Of a stretch of 24,717 nt of DNA, positions 1 through 9,001 are shown piece by piece. The notes beneath the pieces were generated by a model, which saw nothing but the letters and a program-made list of their open reading frames with translations, was not told where the DNA came from and did not search any database. Source of the DNA: Tubiluchus corallicola (lineage: Eukaryota; Priapulida; Priapulimorpha; Priapulimorphida; Tubiluchidae). The DNA lies in contig JAQGDQ010001013.1 of assembly GCA_030141605.1 (NCBI GenBank), positions 1 to 24,717 of the forward strand, in the 5' to 3' direction. The stretch's first letter is position 1. Each line of letters opens with the position of its first letter. The position numbers and the translations under genes were made by a program.

Positions 1-98
1 CTTTTAACAAGATTCTTATATGAGATTTGGTTAATACAGGAAACCTTCTCATCTTGTACACTGTCGACAAAGGTTGCACCTATTGGTTTAAATGTCTT
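1..98 (-). pseudogene. C-terminal cassette copy A (cut by the window edge)
   Basis: From a possible acceptor ACTACAG the frame is open to the window edge: KTFKPIGATFVDSVQDEKVS and onwards. Two amino-acid differences from copies B and D are visible (E to K, E to D). Its stop codon lies outside the window. Confidence 0.5.
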
Positions 99-127
99 CT
101 GTAGTTTCGTAGAACACGATTATTAAA

Positions 128-259
128 TTACAGTACTGAACAGACAGAATTTGCATTTTTCATTTTAACAAGATTCTTATATGAGATTTGGTTAATACAG
201 GAAACCTTTTCCTCTTGTACACTGTCAACAAAGGTTGCACCTATTGGTTCAAATGTCTT
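128..259 (-). pseudogene. C-terminal cassette copy B, open, possible alternative last exon
   Basis: After CTGCAG the copy reads 43 codons from KTFEPIGATFVDSVQEEKVS to NSVCSVL and a TAA. The possible acceptor is in phase 0, the phase of every intron in this gene, and the tail keeps CSVL. The upstream tract is purine/A-rich and has a poor pyrimidine run, so splicing here is unproven. It could be a decayed 3'-flank duplicate. Confidence 0.45.
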
Positions 260-288
260 CTGCAGTTTCACCGAACATTATTATTGAA

Positions 289-425
289 TTACAGTACTGA
301 ACAGACAGAATTTGCATTTTTCATTTTAACAAGATTCTTATATGAGATTTGGTTAATACAGGAAACCTTTTCCTCTTGTACACTGTCAACAAAGGTTGCA
401 TTGCACCTATTGGTTCAAATGTCTT
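289..425 (-). pseudogene. C-terminal cassette copy C, frameshifted
   Basis: This copy has the same layout as copy B, but the 5-bp duplication TTGCA near 400 shifts the frame between the GlyAla and ThrPhe codons. The copy cannot encode the full tail from its acceptor, although the CSVL-stop end is still present in sequence. Confidence 0.5.
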
Positions 426-454
426 CTGTAGTTTCACTGAACATTATTATTGAA

Positions 455-586
455 TTACAGTACTGAACAGACAGAATTTGCATTTTTCATTTTAACAAGA
501 TTCTTATATGAGATTTGGTTAATACAGGAAACCTTTTCCTCTTGTACACTGTCGACAAAGGTTGCACCTATTGGTTCAAATGTCTT
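455..586 (-). pseudogene. C-terminal cassette copy D, open, possible alternative last exon
   Basis: The predicted peptide is identical to copy B (KTFEPIGATF to NSVCSVL-stop). It uses ACTACAG in place of CTGCAG before the cassette, and a synonymous Val codon differs. It is the copy nearest to the genuine terminal exon. Confidence 0.45.
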
Positions 587-615
587 CTGTAGTTTCACAG
601 AACATTATTATTGAA

Positions 616-906
616 TTACAGTACTGAACAAGAAGAATTTCCTTTTTTTGTTTTAGCAAGACTCTTATACGATACTTGGTTCGTGTAGGAAACCTTTTCC
701 TCTTGTACACTGTCAACAAAGGTTGCACCCATTGGTCCAAACGTGCCCATAGCTCCGTACGTGTGCATATTAAGCGGATGAGATGGATGTGGATGCACGT
801 GTGGATTGATAAATGGATGTTGCAATAATGAAATTGCTTGAAAGTTCGACGGAGCCGATCTCCGTTTCTTAACCTGCCATGGGTTCGGTTCTGGCGTTGA
901 ATAATC
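616..906 (-). CDS. Terminal exon: Pro/His/Met-rich linker and CaaX tail (96 codons plus stop)
   Basis: The exon starts after acceptor TCTTTTTTCAG and ends at TAA (616-618). It begins DYSTPEPNPWQVKKRRSAPS, with a basic KKRR cluster that could serve nuclear or membrane targeting. It continues with a His/Pro stretch (HPFINPHVHPHPSHP) and a Gly/Met segment (YGAMGTFGPMGATF), and ends with a Lys-rich tail and SSCSVL. C-S-V-L fits the CaaX consensus, and Leu in the last position usually favours geranylgeranyl transferase I, so membrane association is inferred. The region from TFGPMGATF to the stop is homologous to the 161-bp repeat units that follow it. No AATAAA polyadenylation signal is visible just downstream. 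Confidence 0.87.
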   Translation of the reverse strand, partial: DYSTPEPNPWQVKKRRSAPSNFQAISLLQHPFINPHVHPHPSHPLNMHTYGAMGTFGPMGATFVDSVQEEKVSYTNQVSYKSLAKTKKGNSSCSVL

Positions 907-908
907 CT

Positions 909-1801
909 GAAAAAAGATTTATATACAGTAAACTAAGTATAAGTCAAACACCTCAGGACCGTAAAATATGTTCTAGTTATCCGATGGTACGAGTTAGACA
1001 ATGTTTGTAAGAAAACAAGACTGAGTCATTCATCAATGTTGAACAATAGACTAGTAACACTACAGCTTGTGAAAATGACAAACTGAGCTTTCAGTCAAAT
1101 ATCAAACAACAAGTTTTTATAAATAATCAAAAATAAAATGACTTGGTCCACATCTATTGTAGTCTGAGTAGCATGGTTAATAGAATTCAGCAATGATAAT
1201 ATTGTGATCTACATTAAACCACGTTTGCTAAGCCATGCTGTGTTCAGCGTTCTGCTAAGGTAATACAAGAAATCTTACAGTTAAATCTTATAGGAATACA
1301 GCAGTTAAAATCGTAATGTGGTGCACCCTTTTGTGTAGGATTTCTTGCTTGGAGAGATAGGTGAGGTATATTCAGTCAGATTATTATAAATTGTACTGAG
1401 AATTCGATTTGAGTAACGCGATAATTCCAGTTGCAAATAAAGAGAAAAACGAAAGGTGAAATCTGTTGTAAATGATTTATAAAAAAGATTTATATACAGT
1501 AAACTAAGTATAAGTCAAACACCTCAGGACCGTAAAATATGTTCTAGTTATCTGAGGGTACGAGTTAGACAATGTTTGTAAGAAAACAAGACTGAGTCTT
1601 CATCAATGTTGAACAATACACTAGAGTCTGTGAAAATGACAAACTGAGCCTTTAACCAAATATGAAACAACAATTCTTATGTATAATAAAAAATTAAAGT
1701 TGACTGGTCCACCTCTATGTTTAATGGTTAGCATGGTTAATAGAATTTGGCAATAATAAGATTGTGATCTGTATTTAAACCACGTTTGTTATGTCATGTT
1801 C

Positions 1802-1887
<86 letters not shown>

Positions 1888-2330
1888 ACGCCCGTCACGT
1901 CTATTGTAGACATTGGGCAGGCAGAATTCTAAAATAAAAGAAATCTGCCTTCAGACAAGTAAACACAGCAGTAATCCAGCAAAAAAACTAGACACGCGTA
2001 GCAGTGGCTTGTCAGCACCACTTCCGTTAAGAGTTAAGCCATTTGTGTGCAGCGACCTGCTAAGGTAATACAAGAAATCTTAGCATTTTTGCTGAAATAA
2101 GCAGTTAAAATCATAACATGGTGCACACTTTCGTGTTGGATTTCTCGTTTGGGAGGTTGTGCGAGATAGGTGGGGTAATTTCAGTCAGATTCTTATAAAT
2201 CGTACCGGGAATTTGGTTTGAATTATGTGACAAATCAAGTTACAGATTTAAACTTATAGGATGTTTGCCAAAGAGAAAAACGAACGGTAAAATCTGTTGT
2301 AAATGATCTGTTTGAGATGCGCAAGAATTC
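909..2330. repeat. Two-unit tandem duplication of intron sequence
   Basis: The sequence from about 910 to 1483 is repeated from about 1484 to 2330. The segments AAAAAAGATTTATATACAG and onwards match closely (910-1130 against 1484-1690), as do 1247-1480 against 2045-2320 (CTGCTAAGGTAATACAAGAA). The second unit is longer because it carries the CAT microsatellite and about 100 bp of extra sequence. The first unit begins exactly at the pyrimidine tract of the terminal exon's acceptor. Confidence 0.85.
1802..1887. repeat. (CAT)n microsatellite
   Basis: There are about 28 uninterrupted CAT triplets inside the second intron duplicate. They are followed by a short palindromic GTCTATTGTAGAC. No gene is associated. 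Confidence 0.97.
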
Positions 2331-2339
2331 GAGTTATAA

Positions 2340-2640
2340 CAGGTGGCGCTGTACGTAGTTTACTGTATGTGACATTAACACTCATTTATTTAATCCATCA
2401 TAAGTATAAAAGTTGTTTAATGATTTATTGTTAATAGAAAAATGCTATCAATAGCCATACATTTTTACACTGCATTTCTTGCATTGAGTTATGATGAAAA
2501 GCTTAAAGTGCAAGAAAACACTCTTCATAACTAACATTTAAAAAATGGTCTTGAAATTTTATATCCCACACGCTGTCCTATTGCATTCAGAGCTTGCATT
2601 AGTAGTAATGCTGTACAAACACTTGTAAATTTAAACTCCT
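2340..2640. other. Intron sequence without recognisable content
   Basis: AT-rich intron between the duplicated block and the dispersed repeat at 2650. I see no exon, hairpin or tandem structure. Confidence 0.6.
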
Positions 2641-2649
2641 GCAATGCCA

Positions 2650-2887
2650 TTTTAATAGTAGATAATTTGATAGTTTAGATAACATTGCATGAAATTTGAA
2701 GAATTAATCAGAGCATTTGTAACACACTCTTTTCTAGGGTCCTGAGCATGTGAGTTCAACTCTCGACCGAGTCGTACCAAACACTTGAAAAATGCTACAG
2801 CTGGTTCTTTGACTAAACATGCGGGTTTATAGAAGTGATTATAATAGCGACCACCTTGGAAATAAGTATTGAGTTACTTAAGGTGTT
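2650..2887 (+). mobile_element. Dispersed repeat, possibly with a tRNA-SINE-like remnant
   Basis: GTTTAGATAACA...AATCAGAGCATTTGTA at 2675-2723 matches 11177-11223. It is followed by GTTCAACTC at 2754, which fits the Pol III B-box pattern GWTCRANNC, and then by ACCGAGTCGTACCAAACACT. I see no convincing A box at the right distance, so a tRNA-derived SINE is only a possibility. Confidence 0.4.
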
Positions 2888-2897
2888 ATCCTTAGAC
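2888..2897 (+). repeat. Left target-site duplication of the 5S-derived SINE
   Basis: ATCCTTAGAC here is repeated exactly at 3448-3457, just past the element. Confidence 0.6.
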
Positions 2898-2899
2898 TA

Positions 2900-3447
2900 G
2901 ACTACGGCCAAATCACATTGAAAACAGCGGTTGTTGTCTGATCACTGAAGTGAAGCAACATAGAGCCTGGTTAGTACTTGGATGGGTGACTCCTAGCAAT
3001 GCCAGGTGCTGTAGGCTTGCGAGATGCCCACACTGTATCTCGACACTAGCCGGAGGAGCTGCACAAGCAGCCAACGACTAGAGGGTGGAGGAGGTCAAGT
3101 GATCCAACGGCCATGTGTAGAGGAGTAAACCTTCCAAATCAGGAGTGGAGCCCCGAAGGCGGACCAGTGCAACATGCTCACTGACTCAGGCAGCTCCTGC
3201 AGCCAACCTGGTGCCAAACGTATCGCTCCGCTTTCCTCTGGACTACACCAGGGAGGAAGAGAGGGGGTTCCTGTTGTCTGGGTAACTCAGGATCTCCGTA
3301 CACCTTGCCCAGGCGTGCGCCCTGGAGACGTTCAAGGATCGCACTGCTCAGCCACAGTCGACGCTGCAGCTGCATCAATGTGATCAATAACTGACTCTCT
3401 TGGTGCACACTCCATTGTCTTCCGAGACAGAAGGATGCCAACCAACC
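2900..3447 (+). mobile_element. 5S-rRNA-derived SINE (SINE3 type)
   Basis: Positions 2900-3019 align with animal 5S rRNA over its full length: start GACTACGGCC, middle TGTCTGATCACTGAAGTGAA, then CCTGGTTAGTACTTGGATGG and end GGTGCTGTAGGCTT. These include the A-box and C-box regions of the 5S internal Pol III promoter. Mutations and the roughly 430-bp unrelated body that follows show a retroposon head, not a working 5S gene. The body is GC-richer than its surroundings and ends in a short CCAACCAACC tail. Ten-base direct repeats (ATCCTTAGAC) flank the whole unit, as expected for LINE-mediated insertion. I could not name the body or 3' tail family. Short ORFs inside are not genes. Confidence 0.8.
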
Positions 3448-3457
3448 ATCCTTAGAC
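3448..3457 (+). repeat. Right target-site duplication of the 5S-derived SINE
   Basis: An exact copy of the 10 bases at 2888-2897. Confidence 0.6.
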
Positions 3458-3494
3458 CACATCCCAAGCGATATTATTATGTGTTTTTTTGTGA

Positions 3495-3672
3495 ACCAGT
3501 GGTGCACACTGGGATGGCGATGCAGTGCCATTTTACGGGGTGGTGTGAACATCGTAAATTATTAAGAATTTTCTTTTACAATTACAAAAAACTTTGAAAC
3601 AGGGAAGTCTAGTCCTAACTGTAATTTCTACGGAGCGTTTTTTGGATAACCCTTTAAAATTCCCTTTTCTTC
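3495..3672 (+). repeat. Dispersed repeat, counterpart of 11290-11475
   Basis: Similar order of motifs in both places: AGTGGTGCAC.CTGG, TAAATTATTA, then TTTTTTGGA...CC.TTTTCTTCCC. Together with 2650-2750 it looks like an older repeat interrupted by the SINE region. Confidence 0.5.
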
Positions 3673-3715
3673 CCTTTTACAAACTTCAAAATAAAGATGC
3701 CAAATTATAACTAAC

Positions 3716-3796
3716 CTTATTGATTTGCCTTTGTAGTAAAGATTGCATGGATTCAGATTGCCGTCTTTCCCTAAAATCAACCGGCATAAATCCTCT
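3716..3796 (-). CDS. Ankyrin-like exon (27 codons), last repeat of the domain
   Basis: The exon is bounded by acceptor TTTATTCCAG and donor GTTAGT and has 81 open bases. It encodes RGFMPVDFRERRQSESMQSL followed by LQRQINK. With the preceding VDK it forms D-K-R-G-F-M-P-V-D-F, a capping-type ankyrin repeat in which the usual L-H is replaced by V-D. ESMQSLLQRQ is the second helix. It joins in phase 0 to the terminal exon 2.8 kb away. Charged residues dominate, as expected for a solvent-exposed end cap. Confidence 0.82.
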
Positions 3797-3962
3797 CTGG
3801 AATAAAAACAATAAATGTAATAATACAAATGTAATAAACAAAATGCATGAAAATCAAGCTAGAAAAATAGCTCATTGGTGACAGTGTTTGCTTGCATACA
3901 AAAAACTGCGGCAGACTATCTTGAAGCACAAACTTTAAAAATCTTTAGATAATAAAATCTTT

Positions 3963-4045
3963 AAAAATCTGTAGCAAGTGCTTGTGGCGCACCCTGGGGG
4001 CAAAAAAAACTTCTGATGCCCCACCCTTTTAATGTTTTGATCATT
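3963..4045 (+). repeat. Dispersed repeat, counterpart of 9650-9715
   Basis: AGCAAG..CTTGTGG...CCTGGG.GCAAAA...CTTTTAATGTTT is shared by both loci. The origin is unknown, and no ends are visible. Confidence 0.5.
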
Positions 4046-4059
4046 TGTTTCCTGGGTGA

Positions 4060-4623
4060 AGCCACAAATTGTACGCGTTTTTTGCATCTCTGAGCCCGAC
4101 TTTCCTTTTTCGACATGATGGGATAAAGATAAACGAATTTCTTCAAAGAATCACCTTGAGTTTGATTTGTGGTACTGCAGCAGAGTAACTCTTTTCTATA
4201 CGTTAGTTGCTCATAACATGACAGTCCTTAAACATTCAGCTCCAGCATTAAAACATGCAAAGATTATGAAAGATACTGACCACTACAGGTTTTCATAATA
4301 ATACAATCTGCATTTAGAGAAACAGTCATTGAACTTTAGAAGAATTTTGTGCTCCTCACCCTTGTGCTCTGGGGCAATTGCAACTGCCATCCCCCACCTC
4401 ATTTTAGAGGAGTGTGTGTGTGCAGAATTTTGATTAAAATGGTGACAGGAGTGCACAGACATTGTCCACACACACTTGGTACCTCCTGAACACGTTCTAA
4501 TGGTGAAGGATGACATGAAGATGATCGGGTTTTTGAGGGTCATGGAGTGATGGTATCTCTTCCAGGGTAGAGGTGGTTACTCATAGTTGAAGTACAGATC
4601 GTTGTGTGACAGCAGTTCTTCCA

Positions 4624-4625
<2 letters not shown>
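4060..4625. other. Intron sequence without recognisable content
   Basis: The sequence is unique-looking, with a short TG run near 4411. A minus-strand ORF of 86 codons is open here but has no splice context or recognisable domain, so I do not call a gene. Confidence 0.5.
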
Positions 4626-4674
<49 letters not shown>

Positions 4675-4733
4675 TCCCACCTCTCTCTCTCTCCCTCCCT
4701 TCCTCCTCTCTCTCTCTCTCGTGGTCTCTCCTC
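4626..4733. repeat. (CT)n microsatellite
   Basis: A long CT run with interruptions of CCT and CCC; pyrimidine-only for about 90 bases on the plus strand. The Leu/Ser-rich ORF across it is an artefact of composition. Confidence 0.95.
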
Positions 4734-5004
4734 CTCACTCTAACAATAATGATCACTTGTAGAAAGAAGGTACAGAAATACCGACTTTAAACTTTCGGTT
4801 GTTCGGTTGTTATATGTGCAATTTCTTTTCCTGTTATTATCTTAGATCATACTTAGTACCTTGAACAAACTTCAAAAATTTCACAGGTTTTAGCACTAGT
4901 CACTGTTGCTTTTTCCTCTTAATGTACTGCATGTTAATGTACTACAATGTACCATAATTAACATACTGGTAGTAAACATTACATTACAATAGAGAAGTAC
5001 ATAC

Positions 5005-5106
5005 CTTGTCTACAATATATTCGCATGCTCCTTGTTCAGATAGAATATATTCTATGTGTTTTTCACCCTCCGATGCGCAAGCATAGTGCAAGGCCGTCCT
5101 TCCAGA
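5005..5106 (-). CDS. Canonical ankyrin-repeat exon (34 codons)
   Basis: This is the most recognisable exon. After acceptor TTTTTCCCAG it reads SGRTALHYACASEGEKHIEY, then ILSEQGACEYIVDK, and it ends before donor GTATGT. S-G-R-T-A-L-H-Y-A-C is the ankyrin G-x-T-A-L-H-x-A-x helix, HIEYILSEQGA is the second helix, and VDK starts the hairpin to the next repeat. The length, 34 codons, equals about one ankyrin repeat. Intron phase 0 on both sides matches all the other exons. Confidence 0.93.
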
Positions 5107-5315
5107 CTGGGAAAAAAAGTAATCGTGAAACGTTTCCTGTAATTTCTATACAAGCACGTTTTGTCGATAATGTTTGTAATAAGTAAATGGCAATAATGAT
5201 CTCCTGACAAAGAGAAGACCGAACATTATATTACTTGTATCGTTTCACACCGAGTTTGAGAGTTTAAAACAAGAAAACTAAGAGTAGAATTAAAATGAAC
5301 AATATTAAACCCGGG

Positions 5316-5905
5316 CAGTGGCGGCTCTAAGATTAGTGGGGGGTTCTACTTGATTTTGACCATTGTTTTAATATTGTGTAAAACAGTGTTGAAGTTCACT
5401 TATAGTCACAGAACTTATTTGTTCAGGAGGAAATGCAAGGAGGCTATAATTAAATTATTTAAATTTTCTGCAAAACTAAAAGAAATAAAAAAACTATGAT
5501 TAAAAATAGAACAGCTGGAAGCATGATCATCATCTAATTCTACACTTTATCACATTCAAGAATATAGTACAAGGTTTTTAAGCACAACACGCTGAGTCAA
5601 AAACAAACTATTTACATAAGAAAGTCGGCACTGCGTGAGAGACAGTACTTTCTCTACCTAGTGTGCAGCTTCTCAGACATGACCGCATGACTGCATGTGC
5701 ACAACATCCAAACACCCCGTTGCTAGAACAGTAAAGCGCACAGTTCCGCCATATGCTCTGCTTCCGTACAAGCATTTACAAGCATGTACAAGTATAAAAA
5801 AAGAATTAAAGAAAAAAGATTCATTACACTGAATGTTATCAATAATACTATGTGAAAATAGGGGGTGCTGCAGTTCCACAGTGCCTACACACGAGCCACC
5901 ACTGA
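5316..5905 (+). mobile_element. hAT-like non-autonomous element, copy 1
   Basis: The left end is CAGTGGCGGCTC at 5316. The right end, read in reverse, is CAGTGGTGGCTCGTG, giving terminal inverted repeats of about 12-15 bp with the CAGNG start typical of hAT elements. Family features shared with 10309-10790 are GACCATTGTTTTAATA near the left end and the AAATAGGGGGTGCTGCAGTT block near the right end. No transposase is encoded. No clear 8-bp target-site duplication is seen, perhaps because the right end was amplified into a tandem array. Confidence 0.65.
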
Positions 5906-6080
5906 AACGTAGTTACAACATTGCAGTTCCACAGTGCCTGCACACGAGCCGCCACCGAAGCATAGTTACAACATTGCAGTTCCACAGTGCCTGCACACGA
6001 GCCGCCACCGAAGCATAGTTACAACATTGCAGTTCCACAGTGCCTGCACACGAGCCGCCACCGAAGCGTAGTTACAACAT
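5871..6080. repeat. 53-bp tandem repeat of the transposon right end, four copies
   Basis: CAGTTCCACAGTGCCT starts at 5871, 5924, 5977 and 6030. Each unit holds the element's right inverted repeat plus a short flank (GTAGTTACAACATT). The array stops about 23 bp short of the splice donor of exon 6104-6217. Confidence 0.92.
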
Positions 6081-6103
6081 AAATGTCTACTACATCTACC
6101 TAC

Positions 6104-6217
6104 CATGTCACGTACTTCATCAACATGTAACTTGGGATCTTTCCTGAACAACATGTATTCCACAATCTCGTATTGCTTCAGTAATACTCCCAGGTGTAAG
6201 AGAGGAAGTCCACTTCC
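6104..6217 (-). CDS. Ankyrin-repeat exon (38 codons)
   Basis: The acceptor TGTCATTTAG and the donor GTAGGT bound 114 open bases in phase 0. The peptide begins GSGLPLLHLGVLLKQYEIVE and continues YMLFRKDPKL, then HVDEVRDM. G-S-G-L-P-L-L-H-L-G is a textbook G-x-T-P-L-H-L-A helix, and QYEIVEYMLF is the second helix. This is the start of a second, more regular ankyrin block. A 53-bp repeat array derived from a transposon end lies within 25 bp of the donor, and a TIR element starts 80 bp beyond the acceptor. Confidence 0.9.
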
Positions 6218-6297
6218 CTAAATGACAGGATCAGATTAGTTACCCAGAAATCAAAGTGCAGTTGTGATGCAAAGTGCACTTACCTATTGTGATGACA

Positions 6298-6706
6298 CAG
6301 GGCCGTAGTCGGCTTTTGAAAAGTGGTCCGGCCACAGATACGGAACAGGTAGAAGAAGAATACAGCAGAAACATGTAGAAGAGTATATTATAATTTATAA
6401 TACAGAGTTATAATATAATAGAGCACTACACATACTCAATGATGACATGATTGATTAAAACTTCCCAAACACACATCTGCACCGCTCATTTCTAGCAGTA
6501 AACTCGTTCGCAATTTCCTTCAGGTCGAGAGCGTCTGTTCTATCCATATGTACATGCAAAGTCATGAGATTGTTCAGTCTAGTTTGAGTCATCGTACTCT
6601 GCAAATAAGTTTTTACTCTACGCAGGGGTGAGAATGTCTAGGCACGTATGGCAGAAAAAGTGGTCCGGCCATGGCCGGACCGGCCTGACCGCCGACTACG
6701 GCCTTG
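6298..6706 (+). mobile_element. Small inverted-repeat DNA transposon (MITE)
   Basis: The left end CAGGGCCGTAGTCGGC is mirrored by the right end, which reads CAAGGCCGTAGTCGGC on the other strand. Subterminal AAAGTGGTCCGGCCA is also inverted between the two ends. TGACA flanks both sides (6293-6297 and 6707-6711), a possible 5-bp target-site duplication. There is no coding capacity. The superfamily is uncertain: the CAGGG start suggests hAT, but an 8-bp duplication is not seen. Confidence 0.75.
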
Positions 6707-6894
6707 TGACAGGATGGTTTAACAAACAAAAGTAATATTCAAATGACCGTGTTAAAGTTGCCATTGATTATTAGCCAAAATAAGAACAACCAAGAATGTG
6801 CACTCAATCAGTTATAACATTGCAGTGCCATCTATTGTGATTTATGTCAATTATGATTAATGAACAAACTCTTCTCATTACACCTATGAATAAT

Positions 6895-7735
<841 letters not shown>

Positions 7736-7880
7736 TCCGTAGCAAAACTACCTTTGGTCTCGCGATGCACGACGTATCGGAATACTGTTTTTTGAATTTG
7801 TCAGTGTCTCCTCTTTTGATAAATAGTTCCAGTGTGTTTATTCTTTCCTAGGAAAATAAAAGCAAATTTATACAAGTACA

Positions 7881-8052
7881 ACACGACTGATGAAGTCTCA
7901 GACACGACTGATGAAGTCTCAGGCACGACTGATGAAGTCTCAGACACGACTGATGACGTCTCAGACACGACTGATGAAGTCTCAGACACGACTGATGACG
8001 TCTCAGACACGACTGATGACGTCTCAGACACGACTGATGAAGTCCCAGACAA
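7881..8052. repeat. 21-bp minisatellite, eight copies
   Basis: Unit CACGACTGATGAAGTCTCAG plus one base, in eight copies, with GACGT/GAAGT and GGC/GAC variants. The period is a multiple of three and no frame carries a stop, so short ORFs (TTDEVSD on the plus strand; ETSSVVS on the minus) appear on both strands. I do not think either is a gene. Confidence 0.95.
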
Positions 8053-8139
8053 AGTAGCATTTATCCTCAAATAAGTTTAACTAATTAGTCACGTACAGCA
8101 GGAACATATAATAAGCTTTTTCACAGTTCCAGCGATTGA

Positions 8140-8338
8140 TGATGATCATGAAAAGGTCAAGGGTTAAGTGTACCAGACAACACATTTGTGTACACTTGAC
8201 AACACCTTGCAGCCCTTGCTATTGTAATAGTAACAGTTTTAACAGCTAGCTAGAACCTTACTTAGTTCATTTTTTCTTGTTCCCAAGCAAGTAAATCACT
8301 CTACGCACAGACTAGTACATAATTAAGTAAAGTCCATG
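8140..8338 (+). repeat. Dispersed repeat, copy 1 (partner 18430-18627)
   Basis: About 200 bp match the segment at 18430-18627 in the same orientation, including GTGAAAAGGTCAA-like starts, CATTTGTGTACAC and TTAATTAAGTAAAG-like ends. Neither copy has visible terminal repeats; a SINE or short TE fragment is likely. Confidence 0.8.
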
Positions 8339-8339
8339 T

Positions 8340-8812
8340 GAAAACAACTGAAGTTACTGAACTGATGTGGCAGACAGTTTTGCTTTCCTGTTGTAGTTAA
8401 GATGTACTGCTGTGTTACAGTTAATGCTTGACCTACAGCAACTGCGCGTGTACTCAGTGAGACTGTGAAAAGGTTTATTAGTTTTGACAAAATCACGTTA
8501 TTCTATTAAAAGTTCTTTCATGTTACATAATCGTAGCATAAAAATCAGCACCTACAATCTAAACTTACAGTAAATTTTAGAGCAAAAATCTATAAACTCC
8601 TAATGTTCTTTTAAATTATATTATAAACATTCTTTAAAAAGACTAAATTCAAAATTATTGCTCAAACTAATTACTACTGATAACATCCATCAACTCCATT
8701 ATAATAACAACAATAAAAAATCAATTAATAACTCGGCAGATATTGATTTTTAAATTTCAAAAGTAATTAAAAATGTTTCATTAACTCATACAACAAATTG
8801 GGCAAGTGGTTT
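8340..8812. other. AT-rich intron sequence without recognisable content
   Basis: I see no exon, tandem unit or inverted repeat. Confidence 0.55.
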
Positions 8813-8816
8813 ATAT

Positions 8817-9001
8817 AAGTATAAACTTGACTAGGATATCAAACACACAGTACCTGTATCCTATCAGTAAACTTGACTAAGATATCAAACACAGTACCTG
8901 TATCCTATCAGTAAACTTGACTAAGATATCAAACACAGTACCTGTATCCTATCAGTAAACTTGACTAGGATATCAAACACACAGTACCTGTATCCTATCA
9001 G
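8817..9001. repeat. 44-46-bp tandem repeat carrying the splice donor of exon 8988-9065
   Basis: CAGTACCTGTATCCTATCA starts at 8848, 8892, 8936 and 8982. On the minus strand each unit contains 14 bases identical to the exon end (CTGATAGGATACAG), then the donor GTACTG and about 25 intron bases. The first donor (at 8987) joins the exon, and three more follow downstream. Reading past the first donor meets an in-frame TGA within five codons. Confidence 0.93.

Larger units (their letters stand above)
1..618. repeat. 161-bp tandem repeat made of the gene's C-terminal coding cassette
   Basis: The stop-codon anchors lie at 128, 289, 455 and 616, giving spacings of 161, 166 and 161 bp, plus a partial unit running off the left edge. 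The 616 anchor belongs to the genuine terminal exon, and the others are downstream copies on the minus strand. The copies are almost identical to one another and clearly more diverged from the genuine exon, so they amplified after splitting from it. The 166-bp unit carries a 5-bp direct duplication (TTGCA). Confidence 0.92.

Noticed and set aside
188-466. 92-codon plus-strand ORF
   Set aside because: It lies on the opposite strand of the 161-bp C-terminal cassettes and only reflects the lack of stops in that repeat.
2900-3019. Functional 5S rRNA gene
   Set aside because: There are too many substitutions, including in the conserved middle region, and it is followed by a SINE body with flanking repeats instead of a T-run terminator.
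3174-3597. Overlapping ORFs of 65-124 codons on both strands
   Set aside because: They start inside the 5S-derived SINE body (which ends at 3447), some running into the flank, and show no domain or splice context.
7801-8074. Short ORFs with TTDEVSD or ETSSVVS repeats
   Set aside because: The 21-bp unit has no stop in any frame on either strand. Both strands are open, so neither is informative.
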